NCBI RefSeq assembly: GCF_000516985.1
Contig: NW_006917099.1
Span: 2,248,685-2,312,684 of the forward strand
Direction of reading: 5' to 3'
Length of the DNA stretch: 64,000 bases
From: Pestalotiopsis fici W106-1
Lineage: Eukaryota; Ascomycota; Sordariomycetes; Amphisphaeriales; Sporocadaceae
The translations under genes and the position numbers were made by a program. Within the stretch, counting starts at the first letter, position 1. Each line of letters begins with the position of its first letter. The notes beneath the pieces are model-generated. The model was not told the origin of the DNA, did not search any database, and saw only the letters and a list, made by a program, of their open reading frames with translations. This document shows, piece after piece, positions 23,301 to 35,052 of this stretch.

Positions 23301-24116
23301 TCAAGACAACCTGCTATTCAAGAATCAGCAAACTTGAATATAATACCAGTCAGAAAACGTCTGCAAAAGGCGATACGAGCTGTTATGGCTTTGAATCGTT
23401 GCAGCAAAAGTCTCTTCTCGGATGTGATGCTGTTCTGTCAGAACCTATATTACCCAAGATTTCGGGATAGGGACGTCAATTCGGAGAGGCTAGTCACCAT
23501 GGCAGCTTTAGGTCAGCGTCTTGCTAAGGATCGAACCGACCGACCACGCATGTTAAAAAAATACATCGCGTATACCACCCATATGGACTTTACAGGACCG
23601 CAATCAAGTGGATGGAGGCCAACCCCAATGGCCCTTGATGTCGGGCCTGCTCCTGAAGTCTTCTGGGAGCAAATGGACCTTCCAATTGTCAGGGTCGCAA
23701 CGGCGATTCCTTCTTCAGATATCACGGATGCGATGCTGCGACACATGACGGAGCTTCTACTCGAACACCCTTCTCAACTCTTCGGAAACCTGGATTCTAT
23801 CGTCCAGATACCATTCATGGCTACGGACCGATTGTCTGTTTTTGAATATTGTGCAATTTTTAAAAGACAAGACACTGGAAAGTGGCTACAATTAATATTG
23901 CGTCACGCACCGTCGTTGTACCTTAGGTATCCAAATATTCTCCGACGTGTACTATTTCTCAAAATGGGTCTGACTCATGAGGATGAAGAGCCAGACATGA
24001 AACAGGGTCTTGTGTTTCCCGGATTATTAGCAGCAGCATCGAGTGGATTGAGCCTTCGTCATCTTTATCAGGGCCTCTATGACCCTGCACTTTCTTTCCG
24101 TCGGGCAGTATTGTAG
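20335..24116 (+). CDS. NLR-like STAND protein: SesB-type lipase domain plus NACHT
   Basis: A fungal NOD-like receptor of 1174 residues. The exons are 20335-20393, 20444-20762, 20812-20865, 20915-21398, 21457-21486 (30 nt) and 21538-24116. The N-terminal effector is an alpha/beta hydrolase of the SesB type: FVHGLFGG, nucleophile elbow AHSLGG (Ser136), GTPHHGS (172-178) and GDHRQIAKYSS as the His region. The linker SEEYKECLKTL leads to a NACHT module with Walker A GRPGSGKS (373-380) and Walker B FLFIDALDE (485-493), then the typical FIHQTVQDFV after the winged-helix part. The last 450 or so residues show no WD40, ankyrin or TPR periodicity. Such proteins act in allorecognition and possibly immunity (family knowledge). 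The 21399 donor (GTCAGT) is weak but keeps the frame. Confidence 0.9.
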
Positions 24117-24636
24117 CTCGTGAAGAGAGACAGACTTGCCGTGAACCAGAATAGGCTATCTTGTTAGAACAAGGGAAGCAAGTGACGCATGGAGGGAAAA
24201 ACGTAGAAGCGACACGGGTATTTACTGTTTTACATCTTTGAAGTAAACTGCAATTATTTTGAGGGGCACTGTCATACCCAAGAATCAGCATAATCATATC
24301 GAGAATTACCATTCATCAAACATGGACCAACCACAACGTCAAAAATTCATTCCTTTGCTTTGGCATGATCCATCTCATCTGTTCAGAATGGATCATTTCG
24401 ATGAAGAAAAGTGGCATTCATCGGATATTGATCGAGAACGATGCAATTTACATTTCAGAGTACCTGAAACGCGAAACGCACTTTACTTTTTCTCCGTCCC
24501 TCGATCATACAGATCTGACTTTCAATACACAAATACACGACCATGTCAATTAGGCAGATCTTGGCATCTATTTATTGTCTATTCATGAAAGTAAGCACTA
24601 TACTATTGTAGAGCCACTTTAGCAAATGTATTCCAT
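24117..24636. other. Convergent spacer between NLR and AsnRS genes
   Basis: An AT-rich spacer of 520 bp between convergent genes. An ATG-initiated frame of about 88 codons (from 24322) exists but has no recognisable motif. Otherwise nothing seen. Confidence 0.5.
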
Positions 24637-26545
24637 CTAAGGCTTGCAACGACCCATGAAGCGAGGGTACAAGCAAGTTGTCCGGACAGTGTGCTGGTTG
24701 GCTATCCAGGCAAGGAAACGCTCGAGTCCGAGACCGTATCCACCGTGAGGAGAAGTTCCATACCTAGAGGATATTGGTTAGTTGGCTATAAAGATAATTC
24801 ACTGGGATTAAAAGAACTCACTTTCTCTGGTCAGTGTACCAGTAATAGTCCTTGGAGTCAATGCCCTGCTTCTTGTATGCCTCGAGCAGCTCATCGTAGC
24901 CCTCCATTCTCATGGATCCACCAACGATCTCACCAACACCGGGCATCAAGCAGTCCACACTCTCAGTCACCCGCAGGTCGGCGGGGTCCTTCTTCATGTA
25001 AAAGGCCTTGATCTCGACGGGGAAGTGGGTAAGGAAGATGGGTCGGTTGATGGCGTCAGTCATCTTGCGCTCGGCGGCCTCTGCAATATCGTCACCAAAG
25101 ACGTGGGGGTTGCCCTCCTCGTTGGGAATGGGAGGATCCTGGGCGTTGAGCCAGTCAATGGCGTCAGTGTACTTCATGCGCATGAAGGGGCGCGAAGGCT
25201 TCTGGAAAGTAGGGTTGAGCTCCTTGAGGTAACCGGCAATGGTGGGGTTGTCGAGCACTATATCAATGACGCGGCAAATGACCTCCTCCAAGTGGTCAAG
25301 GAGGTCGGTAAACTCTATGTAGTCCAGCTCAGCCTCGACGTGGGTGTACTCGGACAAGTGGCGACGAGTCAATGACTTCTCGGCACGGAAAGACTTTTCG
25401 ATACAGTAGACGTCTCCCAGACTGGGCAGCACAGTCTCGAGGTAGAGCTGAGACGACTGAGTGAGGTAGGCAGTCTCGTCGTAGTAAGGGGCGCTGAAAA
25501 GAGTAGCACCACCCTCGACCTGAGTCTGGACAAGAGCAGGAGGCGAGACCTTGGTCAGCTCGAGGTCGTCGTAGACCTTTTGGAAAGCACGCTCGACGGC
25601 AGCTCTGATCTTCATGAGAGAAGAAGCATTGTCTCCACGCAGCACGAGGTGGCGCTGATCCAGCATTTGCGGGTCCCACTGGTTCTGCTGCGACGACACC
25701 CGGTTGGTAATGGCATCTTGGTCGCTGGGCGAAGCACCCAAAACCTCGTAGTAGTCGACGAGCAACTCTCTTCCATCGGGGGCGGTGGCTCCCTCGGGCA
25801 GCTTGCGCATCTCACCGTACAGAGCCAGGGAAGTACCCTGAGCAAAGGTCAGAGCATCATAGGTCTTGGTCAGGTCGCCGGCCTGGAGAACACACTGCAG
25901 GTGGCCGTATCCGTCCACCAGGGTAATAAAGGTAGCCTGCTTCTGCGCTCTCAAACGGTGGATGCGACCGAGCACCTTGACTCTTGTGCCCTTCTTGTCG
26001 CCCTCACCCAACTCAATATCCTTGCGGCCAATTTTGATCTTGACAGCCTTAGGCAGAGACGAGTCCTCCTTGAGGACAATCTTCTTGGCCTCCTCGAGGT
26101 TGGCCAGACGGGCCTGCTTTTGCTTCTCCTCCTCGGCAGCGGCCTGCGCCTGCTTCTGGAGCTTCTTCTTGTGCGCAGTCACGGCACTGTCGGCCTTTTT
26201 GACGGCGCTCTTGGCGGGGTCCTTCCACTGCAGGCGCACAGAGGGGTCCTCACCCTCGGCCACGGGACCAGTCACCGAGGCGCGGATCTGGTATTTCGGT
26301 GTGGGCTTGTCAATGTTCTGAATATAGGCGTGGGGGAGAGACTTGTAAGGCTTGGCCTCGGTGCCATCGGCAGTCTCGTCGTCGGCGCCCTATGGTGGAT
26401 GTGGTGTCAGTGGCGGCCATTGGACCAAAGTACAACGTCAAGTTCTGTAGGGTGGCATTCGTACAGCGTCAGTGTCAATGTAGACGGTTTCACCGCCGAC
26501 AACGGCGTCCTTGACGCGCTCGGCCAGGTCTTGAACTGCGGCCAT
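24637..26545 (-). CDS. DED81: Asparaginyl-tRNA synthetase, cytosolic
   Basis: A class IIb aminoacyl-tRNA synthetase that charges tRNA-Asn, 591 residues. The exons on the minus strand are 26545-26465, 26389-24822 and 24763-24637. The N-terminal extension carries a Lys/Ala/Glu-rich coiled segment ([20 protein letters not shown]), usual in cytosolic eukaryotic AsnRS. Next comes an OB-fold anticodon-binding domain ([17 protein letters not shown]). The catalytic domain has motif 2 in the [20 protein letters not shown] region and motif 3 [10 protein letters not shown], which lies in the last exon. The absence of a mitochondrial presequence and the long extension argue for the cytosolic form over AspRS or a mitochondrial enzyme. 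Confidence 0.96.
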
Positions 26546-27616
26546 GGTCGCGGTGCGATTCTATGCCCAACTGTTTGACTTGAAGTGTGTTGACGAGGTC
26601 GAGTAGCCGCCTATTGCTCTGTATGTTTGGTCGGCAATGACACTTTTTTTGTGGTGTTGCGGGGCAAAACAGTAGAAATGTGCAGTGATTGAATCGGAGG
26701 AGGGACAGACAAGTGGGATGGATGAATAGAATGGTGGGGTGCTTTCATAGTTACCAAATCGCTTCTGTTGATAGTGGATTGATTGGCTGCGAGTGACTCA
26801 CCCTAATCTCGAGGCTTGGGCCGCCGAACTGCGGTGATGTGCAGTGCAGATAGGTGCTGTGCGAGGCCCGAGCCAAGCTTCATATCTGTCTCATGGGTAT
26901 CATCAGCATCAGTCATGGAAGAGTCATTTTCCCAGATACTACGCAAATAAGAAACTCAATCGGGTTGAAATCTACACAGGGGCCGATAAGCGGCCTCGTA
27001 ATGTAACTCTTTGGGCTTGTCAATATGAGTGTTCTTCGTTTCTTTCGTCAGCGCACTCACCGTAATGAGATCGTTTGTGAGGCAGAGTGTACATCAACTC
27101 AGCCATGGCTGCTAGATTACTGATATCAACAGAGACAGTCACAATAAACCGAGACCAATACAATTTCCTTGCAAAAGAAGAAAATCTCACTAGAATCTCA
27201 AGCTTCACCTTGTTATCACTATTCAATCCACATCACTTATCGCCATAAATGGGATGCTACAAGGCACGTTTCATATCATTTATTATACTCCATAACCGTG
27301 CAATAATTGCAGACATCCATCTCTCATGTGTACTTGCCAAAGGTGGAATATATGCCAACCTCCCCAAGTCAACCACATACAACCACAACTACTAAATCGT
27401 GGGGACATTATTTCTGTAGATCCTTGCTTCATAACTTATATGCCACCTCAAACTGAAAATGAGCAGACCAGGGAATAGACGAGCCAAGTGTTTTTACAAA
27501 ACATCATATAAAAACAACGCACCGGACCAACGGAACCGAAAGAACCCAGTAGCGGAAATCAACACGATAATTACAACATATTAGTCTTTCCCTGGCCCAT
27601 CTCATGCACAATTTTC
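26546..27616. other. AsnRS promoter and Mrn1 3' flank
   Basis: Both neighbours run leftward, so the right part of this spacer is the 3' untranslated region of the Mrn1 gene and the left part the AsnRS promoter. No gene seen. Confidence 0.5.
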
Positions 27617-30001
27617 CTAGTTGGCAACCTCCTCCTCGACCCAGCCGTTCAGGCCACCTTGAATGGCCAGGCCAAAGCCGGAGCCCATACCGCCGAAACT
27701 CGACTGGTATTGGTGACCTCTGCGCTCGCCTTCGGGGTGTCCAATGGCGCTGACAGGGCTGTTGCCGCCGTTGTCAAAGCCAGGGTTGAAGACGGGCAGA
27801 CTCACAGCACGGTTGTGAGATCCACGGGGTCCTGGAGCCAGCAGGCCACCAATAGTGGTTGCGGTAGGGGTGCCATTGGACCCAGCATAGCCGTTGGAGA
27901 TGCTTGCCGATTGGCCGTGGCCCAAGTGGCTTTGCTGAGGAATGTCCAAAGAAAGCTCATTTGGCGACGAGGCAGCAGTACCGAAAAGAGCAGCCTGCTG
28001 GGAGCTCAAAATGTTGTGCTGCTGGTGTTGTTGCTGTTGAGCTTGCTGAGAAACTTGGCTCAGGTACATGGTCAACGGGTTGTTTCCTTGGCCAAACATG
28101 TTTGAACCACTGCCAGCGGACTGAGGCGAAGTGGCGCCGGTGGGGGAGACTCCGTTAGAGCCACCGTTGGGCGGCGGGGAAGCACCGTCACGAGGGGACT
28201 GGCTCTGGTTCTGCTGAAGCTGTCGGGGCTGGTTGCCACAACGGTCCTTGCCAAAGTTGACCTTGAACTTTCTGTACTCCTCCTTGCTTCGGATGGCCTC
28301 AATAGCCTTGATGGCGTTGGCAATGTTGGTAAAGTTGACAAAGGCGCAGCTCTTTTCGCGCAGAGTGTTGACCAGTTCAATCTCACCAAACTCGGAGAAA
28401 TCTTGTCTCAGGCGCTCCTCTGTCCAAGTATCATCGAGGTTGCCAATATAGACGTTTCGCGAAGCACCACCACTGACGGCCAGAGCAATAGCAGGAGGCA
28501 ACGGGCCAGAGTGCTTTCCCCAACCAATCTTCAGGCGGCGGTTGTGAATCATGAGACCTTGAAGGTTACTCAGAGCATAGAACGAAGCGGCCGCAGTCGG
28601 ATCGATAAAGGTAACGAAGCAAATGTGCTTGTCGGGGATGTAACGGATGTGGTGCAGCAGACCACCGCGAACAACATTGCAAATCTCCTCAATGGTGGTC
28701 TCTGGGTGAATATTGCCAAGGTAGATGGTTCGGTTGCCGAGGTTGTTGATGCCGCCGGCCGTGGTAGCAACAGCCGCCGCAGCAACAGACTGCTGAGCAA
28801 GGGCGCTGGAGATGACCTCGCGGTCTGCACCAGTAAGCATGTGAGCATAACCGGGATTGATGCCCAGGTATTGCGCAGCATTCTGCTGTTGCGTCTTGGA
28901 GACATAGGCGCACCGATCCTTGCCATAGTATACTCGGCGGGGAGACTGCCACTTGGGCTCCTGAGGCAGCTGCTGAACTGCCTTCATGGCATTAGCAACA
29001 GACAAGAAGTGGATAAAGGCAATGTTCTTTTCCCGGACAATCTTGATCGTGTCAATGGCTCCAAACTTTCCTAGGTCCTCGCGCAGCTCCTCGTCGGTGA
29101 TCTCTTCGGGAAGGTTACCGAGATAGACATTGCGAGAGGCGCCAGACTGCTGGACAGCAAGGGCAACCGAGGTCGGGACCTGAGAGGGCTTGCCCCAGCC
29201 AATCTTGATATCCTGGCCCTTGATGCAGAGCTTTTTCAAGATGGCATCAGAGTGAAAGTGAGTAGCAGCATTGGCGTCGAGGAAAGAGATGAAAGCGCAG
29301 TTCTTGTCGGGGAGAAGGCGGACGGACTCAATCTGCCCGCTACGAACGTGGCCCAGGATCTCCTCAGCAGACGTGTCAGGCGGAATGTTACCAAGGTAAA
29401 CGGTTCTGCTAGTTCCAGTGACCATGGCAGTAGGGCTCATCTGGACAGGCGAGGTAGGCTGCATCTGCATCTGCCCGCCCATGTTGCTAAAGGCACCGGT
29501 AGGAGACTGAGGGGCAAAGAACTGGGGTGCGCCGTAGGTCGAAGGAGAGACAATGGCCTGGTACTGCTGGGGAGACATGGGCTGCTGGACTGGGCTGCCC
29601 ATGCCATTGTTCTGGTGCTGACCGCCGTGCTGACCTTGCTGGTACCCATTCAGGTTCTGGAACTGGTTGTTGGCAAAAGCAGGAGTACCAGGCTGGAACG
29701 GGCTACCAAGGAGCAATTGAGAAGGAAGCAGAGGGGTGAACTGCATATCAAAACCAGTGCCAGGAGTGGTCATATCCTGAGCATTGGTCGGAGCAGGAGG
29801 CTGCTGGTTCATCGACTGAGTATTAATCGAGGGAATGTTACCGCGGCGAGGGTGTCTATCGGCGAATCCAGAAATGTTGGAAGTAAAGGCACCGTGAGAG
29901 AAACCAGTATCGCTGTTGGAAGGCTTGGAAGAATGACCAAAGCGGCCACCAGAGCCCTGAGAGGGCCCGGTAGGGATCCCAGAGACTGAAAGGTCCTGCA
30001 T
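27617..30001 (-). CDS. MRN1: Mrn1-like RNA-binding protein, four RRMs
   Basis: A 794-residue single-exon protein resembling yeast Mrn1. Four RNA-recognition motifs are visible: RRM1 at about 200-270 (VYLGNI, CAFISF), RRM2 at 290-361 (VYLGNL, IAFIHF), RRM3 at 424-495 (IYLGNI, ICFVTF) and RRM4 at 516-585 (VYIGNL, CAFVNF). RRM1 and RRM3 each lead into IGWGK, and RRM2 and RRM4 each end in GKDRC, so the protein arose by duplication of an RRM pair. The first 195 and last 200 residues are low-complexity and rich in Gln, Asn, Gly, Ser and Pro. The frame extends upstream without an ATG, so 29999-30001 is the first available start. Expected role: mRNA binding and post-transcriptional control. The upstream region is unusually long. 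Confidence 0.93.
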   Translation of the reverse strand: MQDLSVSGIPTGPSQGSGGRFGHSSKPSNSDTGFSHGAFTSNISGFADRHPRRGNIPSINTQSMNQQPPAPTNAQDMTTPGTGFDMQFTPLLPSQLLLGSPFQPGTPAFANNQFQNLNGYQQGQHGGQHQNNGMGSPVQQPMSPQQYQAIVSPSTYGAPQFFAPQSPTGAFSNMGGQMQMQPTSPVQMSPTAMVTGTSRTVYLGNIPPDTSAEEILGHVRSGQIESVRLLPDKNCAFISFLDANAATHFHSDAILKKLCIKGQDIKIGWGKPSQVPTSVALAVQQSGASRNVYLGNLPEEITDEELREDLGKFGAIDTIKIVREKNIAFIHFLSVANAMKAVQQLPQEPKWQSPRRVYYGKDRCAYVSKTQQQNAAQYLGINPGYAHMLTGADREVISSALAQQSVAAAAVATTAGGINNLGNRTIYLGNIHPETTIEEICNVVRGGLLHHIRYIPDKHICFVTFIDPTAAASFYALSNLQGLMIHNRRLKIGWGKHSGPLPPAIALAVSGGASRNVYIGNLDDTWTEERLRQDFSEFGEIELVNTLREKSCAFVNFTNIANAIKAIEAIRSKEEYRKFKVNFGKDRCGNQPRQLQQNQSQSPRDGASPPPNGGSNGVSPTGATSPQSAGSGSNMFGQGNNPLTMYLSQVSQQAQQQQHQQHNILSSQQAALFGTAASSPNELSLDIPQQSHLGHGQSASISNGYAGSNGTPTATTIGGLLAPGPRGSHNRAVSLPVFNPGFDNGGNSPVSAIGHPEGERRGHQYQSSFGGMGSGFGLAIQGGLNGWVEEEVAN

Positions 30002-33000
30002 CCCGAGTAGATGAGGAGGGACAAGGCTGTCCCTCGATACGTGAGATAAAACCGCCGTTTTGGAAAGAATTATCGTGCCCGGAATAAGGCACGAATAACA
30101 ATTGAACAAGCTGGCGACCGAATTGAAATGCGCAAACCAAAGCGGTTGGCAGATTTACAATCAAGCAAGGCCGGTAATATTATAAAAGCTGCTCTAGGCT
30201 GACCGAACAAATGGTAGAAGCTCGAATTTGTCCAAAAATGGCGGCCAAACTCGAGGTCAGGGGGTATCTCAAGTGGGTTTTTTGAAAGAATTACTGAAAT
30301 TGGCGATCAGTAAAAAAAGTATAGGGATATTGACCAAGTGCAACAGGTCGAAATCCACTGTATTGAATGGCAAGAGATTAGGTGCCGTCAAGCTTGAAGA
30401 TTGTAAAACAGGACCGCTCGCTAAAGATGCCGAACAGAGTATACACTGTATCGAACCAGGAGAACTACCCAAAAAGATGGGTTGAATTGGTTCGAAAGAG
30501 ACGAATGAATATTGCCTGTGGTCGAGGGGAACTGATCAAGGTTTCTTTGACCCTTGGAGAAACGGTAGGTCTAGGATATAGTCGTCCAATTCGAGCCACG
30601 TCAAACAAAGGTGGACGAAGCGACTTTGACTTCCTCCCAAAGAAAGTGAGCGCGTAGAGGGACGGCCGTGAACGAGCGTCGAGAAGCTGGACAAACAACA
30701 AGGCGCCCCTTGTGTCTCGGAGAAGCTGCGCACAAAAAAAAAAGTCGAAGACCAGGGGGTGGAAGAAGGAGTGGTCAACGAAATATATTTCCTTCTCGGC
30801 CAGAGCTCCGTTCTCCAGCAGCCAGGAGGCAAGTCAAATCGTCGTCGTCGTCGCTGGCGGGACAAGATGAGTAAGCTCGAAGCCGTACCGTAAATATGTA
30901 AGGATATTACGAAAATATAGTGAACGAGTGTAGGCAAGGAAAAAAAAAAGACGGAAGATGGAGAAAGATCTAAAAAGCGGAGACCTGTGGTTGGTCGGGA
31001 GAAAAAGGATCGAATGACCAGAGGAGATTGAAGAGCAGGTCAGAAGCAAGAGAGCGAGCGAGCGTGAGGGAGAGGAGAGCGAAAAGGTGGAGGCAAAGGA
31101 AGGAGACGAAGAGAAGGGAAGAAGGGGAGATTGGAGATGGGGTCTTTTGGTAAAGGTGATCAACCAGGAGCCAGCGACGGGCCCCAGAAGGTCAGGACCC
31201 GATCACCGTTCAGGAGGAGAGGCAAGCGAAAAGGGCCCTGAAGGAGAGGCGCCAGCACGAATACGGCAAGGGCCACTGGAGCGAAGAACCGGGGTGGTTT
31301 GGCGCAAGACTGCCCGAGCTGGCCGCGCTAAGTTTAATGAGTCCATTCAGGGATCAATCCCCATTGTAGCGTGTTCTTTTAGCGGCAGGGGACCTGCTGT
31401 GCTGTTTAGACCGTGTCCAACACACGCACGCACACGAGTATCTCATCTAACAGGTGATGGGTGCATATGTACAATGTATAGGTATGAACTTGGTGGGCGA
31501 GGGTGAAGGGGGGGCACTCTCGCTGTACCTGCAGCCACACATGTATCTATCTACATGGAATACTACTCTCTCCTGCAGTCAATTGCATTCTATCACCACG
31601 CGGTTCTAGGATTGCCGTCTCTAGGTAGAACGGATCGGCGGTGGGCTACTCAAGTATTGAACCTATTGAGGAAGGGAGTTGATCATGGAGAAAAGAAGCG
31701 CAGCCTGCTGACGGCCAGGGTGCCATTGCCATAATGTGTAACTCCTTGCATGCTATTTTGCCTCGCTGTAAGTGAATGAATGCTAGATATGGAGACAAAA
31801 GGCTACAGCAGAGCTCAAGCTCAAGCATTCGGGTGCTGGCTGGAGCTTAAGGGTCCCGAGGTCTCTCCATTCTTTTGACATGCAGCAGCTCCAACTCAAC
31901 GGCAAATTGAATAAAGTCTTGACTTGCACTGTCAACGGTCGTGGATGCACATGTACAACCTAACCTAGGTACTGGCCTATGAAGCAGGTACAATACTTGC
32001 TCAGGCACAGATCTGAGGCAATTAACAAGTTCTCTTTCAAGTGAGCTATTGTGATGCCGTCTCTTGACTCTTTACACGATGGTAATGGGACTACTTTGTA
32101 CACAGCTGTAGCTTGCGAGCACATGTTGTCCAGGAACTGTTATATGCATGGATACAATATTGAGCTCCGAGGAAAAGAGCCCAGATCTTCAAGTTCACAA
32201 GCAGCGGACCAATCACCGTTGGCGCGTGCATGTCCATTCATTTGGTCGCTCTATTTAGTGCCATGGCCAAATAGGGGGTTCACTGTATGTACAGTGGTAA
32301 TATGTAGTGGTATGCAGTACCCGAGCTGGCAGCCCGCTCTCTCAGCGATGCAACGTACCTGCTATACCTGCCATTTTCTGTGTGATGGATGGGTATTATT
32401 GCTAAGCAGCTCGCGTCTCACCAGATTCAATAAAAGAAGTGCCCAAGCATTTTTAGTCAAAAGGCAAACTACACACTTACGTCGCCTAAGAAACACAATA
32501 TATTTCGCTTAACATTACACTCTCTACTAGTACCAACGTATTCAGGCTCGTGGATACCTATATACTTTAAGCTGGCCATTATTTGTGAACTGTTCCCACC
32601 GCCATTGTAGCAGAATAATTGATCGATCGACCATTGCAACAAGAAATGTACTGAGCCTGTTCACGTGTGAGGCCTCCTCCATCTCTCAACAAAAAAAGTC
32701 AAGACGAGCCAAGCCCGTCAACTTCAGTTGACCGTTTGACCAAGTCTCGTCAATTACATGTCATCCATATCCATAAAGTATCCATTGATGCCAGGTCCTC
32801 GAGAATCTAGCCTCTGCAACACGGCTCCCTGGTCGCGTGGAACGAACACGGGCCAGCCGCTGCCATCGTTCCTGGAGAGCGCTATGCCCGGATGAAACAT
32901 TTGGCAGCCACTGCCATCCACTATCGTGTGTACGACGCCCCCGGGGACGCTTGCGTATTTCTGGAAGCTTGCCCATCCACCAGACAAGACACCTGGTCCA

Positions 33001-35052
33001 GAACCTCTTTTTTGGAAGAACAACATAAGCGAGTCATGCCAAACATGGTGACCTAGATCAAAAGGAACAATTGCAGACGTTGCCTTTGCCGAAAAAGGGT
33101 CTTGTCCATGATACGATATACAAGATCATTATTCTCAAACCTGCACAGCCAGGCGCAGCATTATCCATTCGTCCATGATTGAACCCCTTTCGCGGGGTTC
33201 TCCTCTCCTAGCGTACCTGGCACCTGGCTTCGGATCTCTAGCTTTGTGCTAAGTTGGCTGTCAACCTGGGCCGGTGCCGCTCTTATACAGTCCATTGCCA
33301 GATTTGGATCGCACTGTATCAAGCAGCCATTCTCTTCCTTTTCTTCACCAACTCTCTTCCTCTTTTGAGGCTCTCCGTGCAAGCTATCGATTCGCAAGTT
33401 GCCAATCCGATTCAATGTAACCCATCAAGCCATAGATTGAATGGTCTGGTGTGTGTGTCGGGCGAGTGGGGTCAGGGTCTATTCTGGGCGACAAACTCAC
33501 ACCCCCGAATGCAAGACGCCCTGCGTCAAAGATGGACTGATGGCAACTTTGATGCTTCTGGAGTTGGCCAGTGGACATCAGATCGTCGTTCGTAAAAATA
33601 AAAAGCTCAGACGCACGAAAAAAGCTCAGACTTTTGAGGCTCAAAGAGACCAACTGGCTTTAACACGCATTAATCTAGCCCCACGTGCATAGTGTTCTCC
33701 TCCGGCGCTCATTATCCACTGGCAAGGTGAGCAAGTTGGACAGGATCACACAGCCATTGTCCATTATTCTTTGCTTGAATACTCGTCACAATCATGTACC
33801 ATGATCATGCAGTGGTCAGTTGAATAGTTTCACATTACAGACGTAATAGCATTCATCTTTGGCATTGCAAAAGGTTAACTGACATTCTCACCTCAAAAGT
33901 CCAGGTTGGTGAGAAGATCCCTTGATGCCCCTGCCGAACCCCCTTTACCCAAAAGGCTGCCCTTGTCATCTCCACAAGACCCTGGCGGGCGCGAGCTTTC
34001 CCAAAGGGAGGTACCTACTTGTGTGCACAAATTAACTTTACTACGGCAAGGTACCCGAGATGCGTAATGCAATTGAGCACACCATCCGTTGTACAAAGTA
34101 GGCACGGTATGGGATACTGTATACTACGCACTTATACCCGGCCCATCCTGCCGACAGCTTCGTTTTGTCATGAATTCTTTTTTTATCTTCAACACTGTCG
34201 GCTAGCCTTGGGTGAATATTACTTTCCATATCGGGACTGTTTTGTAATTGTCCGCCCTAAATTGTAAATGTAACTGTCACGTGCTCTCAGATTGGATCTG
34301 CAAGTCAAACGTTTCTCGAGAACAACCATTTTGACAGGTACCCAAGACACTGGAATGCCATCCTAGATGAGCATTAGATGGGAGGACAGAGAAAACAAGC
34401 CGATTGGACAAGCGGACTTTTCATACCATCGTACAAGTGCCTTTCTAAAATCGCCGGCTCAACGCTCCGGCTATTTCTCTGCAAACTGGCGCGCTATTGA
34501 GCTACCACTACAAAAACTATTTACAAGATAGTTTTGTCTTGGGAGGGGTTTTCACAATTTCCATTTCTCTGTATTTTTCTGTGCAATGGTGCAATATCCA
34601 GTTGCTCGGGTCTGTGTATTGCTGTCATCTGCGGCTGGAGGCGGGTGTCATCCAGGGAAATGCTGTGAGAGTGTAACAATGCGTGTGACACCTCGGGTCT
34701 TTTTTTTTTCCCCAAGAAATATGTGCTTCAATGACCATGTGACCGCCATCTTTGCGCCCGAGTTGTGCTTGATGCAATTAGACGACGCTGATAAAGTCCG
34801 AGGAACCACGAAGTCGTCATAAACTTCAGATATACTAGGAACTATTGCTCACTTGACGTACGGCGCATCAAACTGGTGGTAATAGCAAAAGCATGTTGTT
34901 TTGAACAGCAAAGGCGCTAATAAACGCCCAAAAGTTCTTTATACCAAGATATGGATATATACAGTTTTATCGGCTCTGCTGCTGAGCTGTCATCTATAAA
35001 TAGACCATGGTGGTCACAGCAATCCATCTTTGCGTATATACTATCTGGACGA
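30002..35052. other. Gene-poor region, 5 kb
   Basis: Apart from the weak candidate at 32754-33026, no gene is supported. The first kilobase is purine-rich on the plus strand (pyrimidine-rich on the Mrn1 strand, for example 31030-31090) and probably forms the Mrn1 promoter and a long 5' leader. The right end carries the 3' flank of the acid phosphatase gene. Frames of 100-150 codons here lack motifs and plausible splice partners. Confidence 0.55.
32754..33026 (-). CDS. Possible small gene or gene remnant, lectin-blade-like
   Basis: A 90-codon frame from ATG 33024-33026, open upstream to about 33125 without another ATG. It repeats the pattern GSG..x..DGSGC.MF and NDGSGWPVFV, with GGWASFQK between. 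The W/DG/VF spacing recalls blades of tachylectin or PLL-type beta-propeller lectins, but the similarity is weak and judged by eye. It could be the last exon of a degraded gene. The composition is less random than in neighbouring frames, which is the only reason to list it. Confidence 0.2.
   Translation of the reverse strand: MLFFQKRGSGPGVLSGGWASFQKYASVPGGVVHTIVDGSGCQMFHPGIALSRNDGSGWPVFVPRDQGAVLQRLDSRGPGINGYFMDMDDM

Noticed and set aside
12068..24116. Secondary-metabolite cluster
   Set aside because: A regulator and an exporter are present, but no PKS, NRPS, terpene synthase or tailoring enzyme is in the window.
24259..24588. 109-codon frame between NLR and AsnRS
   Set aside because: AT-rich, in a convergent 3' spacer, no motif.
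25580..26578. 332-codon plus-strand frame
   Set aside because: Antisense shadow of the asparaginyl-tRNA synthetase gene.
28403..29074. 223-codon plus-strand frame
   Set aside because: Antisense shadow of Mrn1.
31087..31506. 139-codon purine-rich frame
   Set aside because: Composition follows the purine-rich promoter/leader of Mrn1; no protein features.
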